NCBI RefSeq assembly: GCF_031191545.1
Contig: NZ_CP133472.1
Span: 310,001-374,000, forward strand
Direction: 5' to 3'
Source: Schaalia odontolytica
GTDB taxonomy: Bacteria > Actinomycetota > Actinomycetes > Actinomycetales > Actinomycetaceae
Length of the DNA stretch: 64,000 nucleotides
Within the stretch, counting starts at the first letter, position 1, and every line of letters starts with the position of its first letter. Positions 63,505 through 64,000 of this stretch are shown here, one piece after another. The notes beneath the pieces are model-generated. The model did not search any database, had not been told where the DNA came from, and worked only from the letters and a program-made list of their open reading frames with translations. The translations under genes and the position numbers were made by a program.

Positions 63505-64000
63505 ATGTCCACGAACGCTATCGAAACCGTCGACCTGCTGGTGATCGGCGGCGGCAAGGCCGGAAAGTCCCTCGCGATGGAGCGCGCGAAGGCGGGCTGG
63601 AAGGTCGCCATGGTGGAACGCCAGTTCGTCGGCGGCACCTGCATCAACGTCGCCTGCATCCCCACGAAGTCCCTGGTCAACTCGGCTCGCCGCCTGAGCG
63701 ACGCCCGCACGGACGAGGCCTTCGGCGTGGTCGGCACCGAGGGTGCGCGCGTGGACCTGGGTAAGCTCCGCGCCCACAAGGAAGGCATCGTCGGTGCGAT
63801 GGTCGGCGCGCACGAGAAGATGTTCGCGGCCCCCGGCCTGGATTTCATTCGCGGCGAGGCCCGTTTCACGGCAGAGCGCACAGTGACCATCGCCCTCGAG
63901 GACGGTGGCGAGCGCACGATCCGCGGCGAGCGTGTCCTCATCAACCTGGGTTCGCGCCCGGCGCGTCCCGCGATCCCCGGCCTGTGGGAGTCGGGCGCGT
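63505..64000 (+). CDS. Flavin-dependent disulfide oxidoreductase (partial, C-terminus outside window)
   Basis: ATG 63505 with AAGGAGAAAC upstream; 165 codons are visible. FAD motif LLVIGGGKAGKSLAMERAKAGWKVAMVE, then the redox pair GGTCINVACIPTKSLV (the two cysteines five apart, as in mercuric reductase, dihydrolipoyl dehydrogenase and RclA; Ala replaces the usual Gly before the second Cys), and INLGSRPARPAIPGL. The exact substrate cannot be fixed from this part. 63306-63504 holds no gene and must carry its promoter. Confidence 0.88.
   Translation, partial: MSTNAIETVDLLVIGGGKAGKSLAMERAKAGWKVAMVERQFVGGTCINVACIPTKSLVNSARRLSDARTDEAFGVVGTEGARVDLGKLRAHKEGIVGAMVGAHEKMFAAPGLDFIRGEARFTAERTVTIALEDGGERTIRGERVLINLGSRPARPAIPGLWESGA

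Overview
The window is high-GC, densely packed actinobacterial DNA with many 4-bp stop/start overlaps and GTG starts. The gene content (LuxS, type-2 LeuA, LldP with LldEFG, FurB-type Zur, WXG100-like proteins, malEFG without malK) suggests an Actinomycetaceae member (Actinomyces/Schaalia-like). The genus is inferred, not proven. No rRNA, tRNA, transposase, integrase or CRISPR array was recognised.

Backbone. Conserved housekeeping genes appear in an order I recall from Mycobacterium: dnaG-dgt, glyS, zur, uppS-recO, era-corC-ybeY-phoH. Accessory blocks sit between them. Left edge (1-4269): a partial TraX-like gene, luxS, dnaG and dgt. 4406-6913: a two-component system convergent with a small membrane protein that has a poly-Asp tail. 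6966-15708: a seven-gene minus-strand operon with three glycosyltransferases, an ABC exporter, two aminoglycoside-phosphotransferase-fold proteins and UDP-glucose dehydrogenase, probably making and exporting an unknown glycoconjugate. 16022-18119: a PTS EIIBCA permease and its terminator. 18262-24446: a type VII secretion (T7SS)-like block. It has a WXG100-like gene with an 11-G tract, a large Gly-rich substrate-like protein and a secreted S8 protease, then a convergent DUF1023 alpha/beta-hydrolase followed by two near-identical lipoproteins.

Centre (24579-28115): glyS-dus-aroD operon. Upstream of glyS is a symmetric array of six 11-bp elements at exact 19-bp spacing around a 29-bp palindrome. 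28746-30747: a GntR (YtrA-type)/ABC operon. 30748-32788: two kb with no convincing gene, holding four ~265-bp macro-repeats. Each carries eight short units whose orientation flips at a hairpin. 32789-37896: malE-malF-malG and a divergent LacI regulator. 37971-41169: znuA-znuC-znuB-zur with Zur-box-like palindromes at the start.

Right part: a DedA-like gene, uppS, recO, two paralogous TetR regulators, leuA, lldP, a lipoprotein paralogue array with decayed C-terminal remnants on both sides, lldE-lldF-lldG (lactate use), a UvrA2-type ABC protein, then era (long acidic N-terminus)-corC-ybeY-phoH, an HrpB helicase, an orphan Phd-type antitoxin and the start of a flavin disulfide oxidoreductase cut by the window edge.
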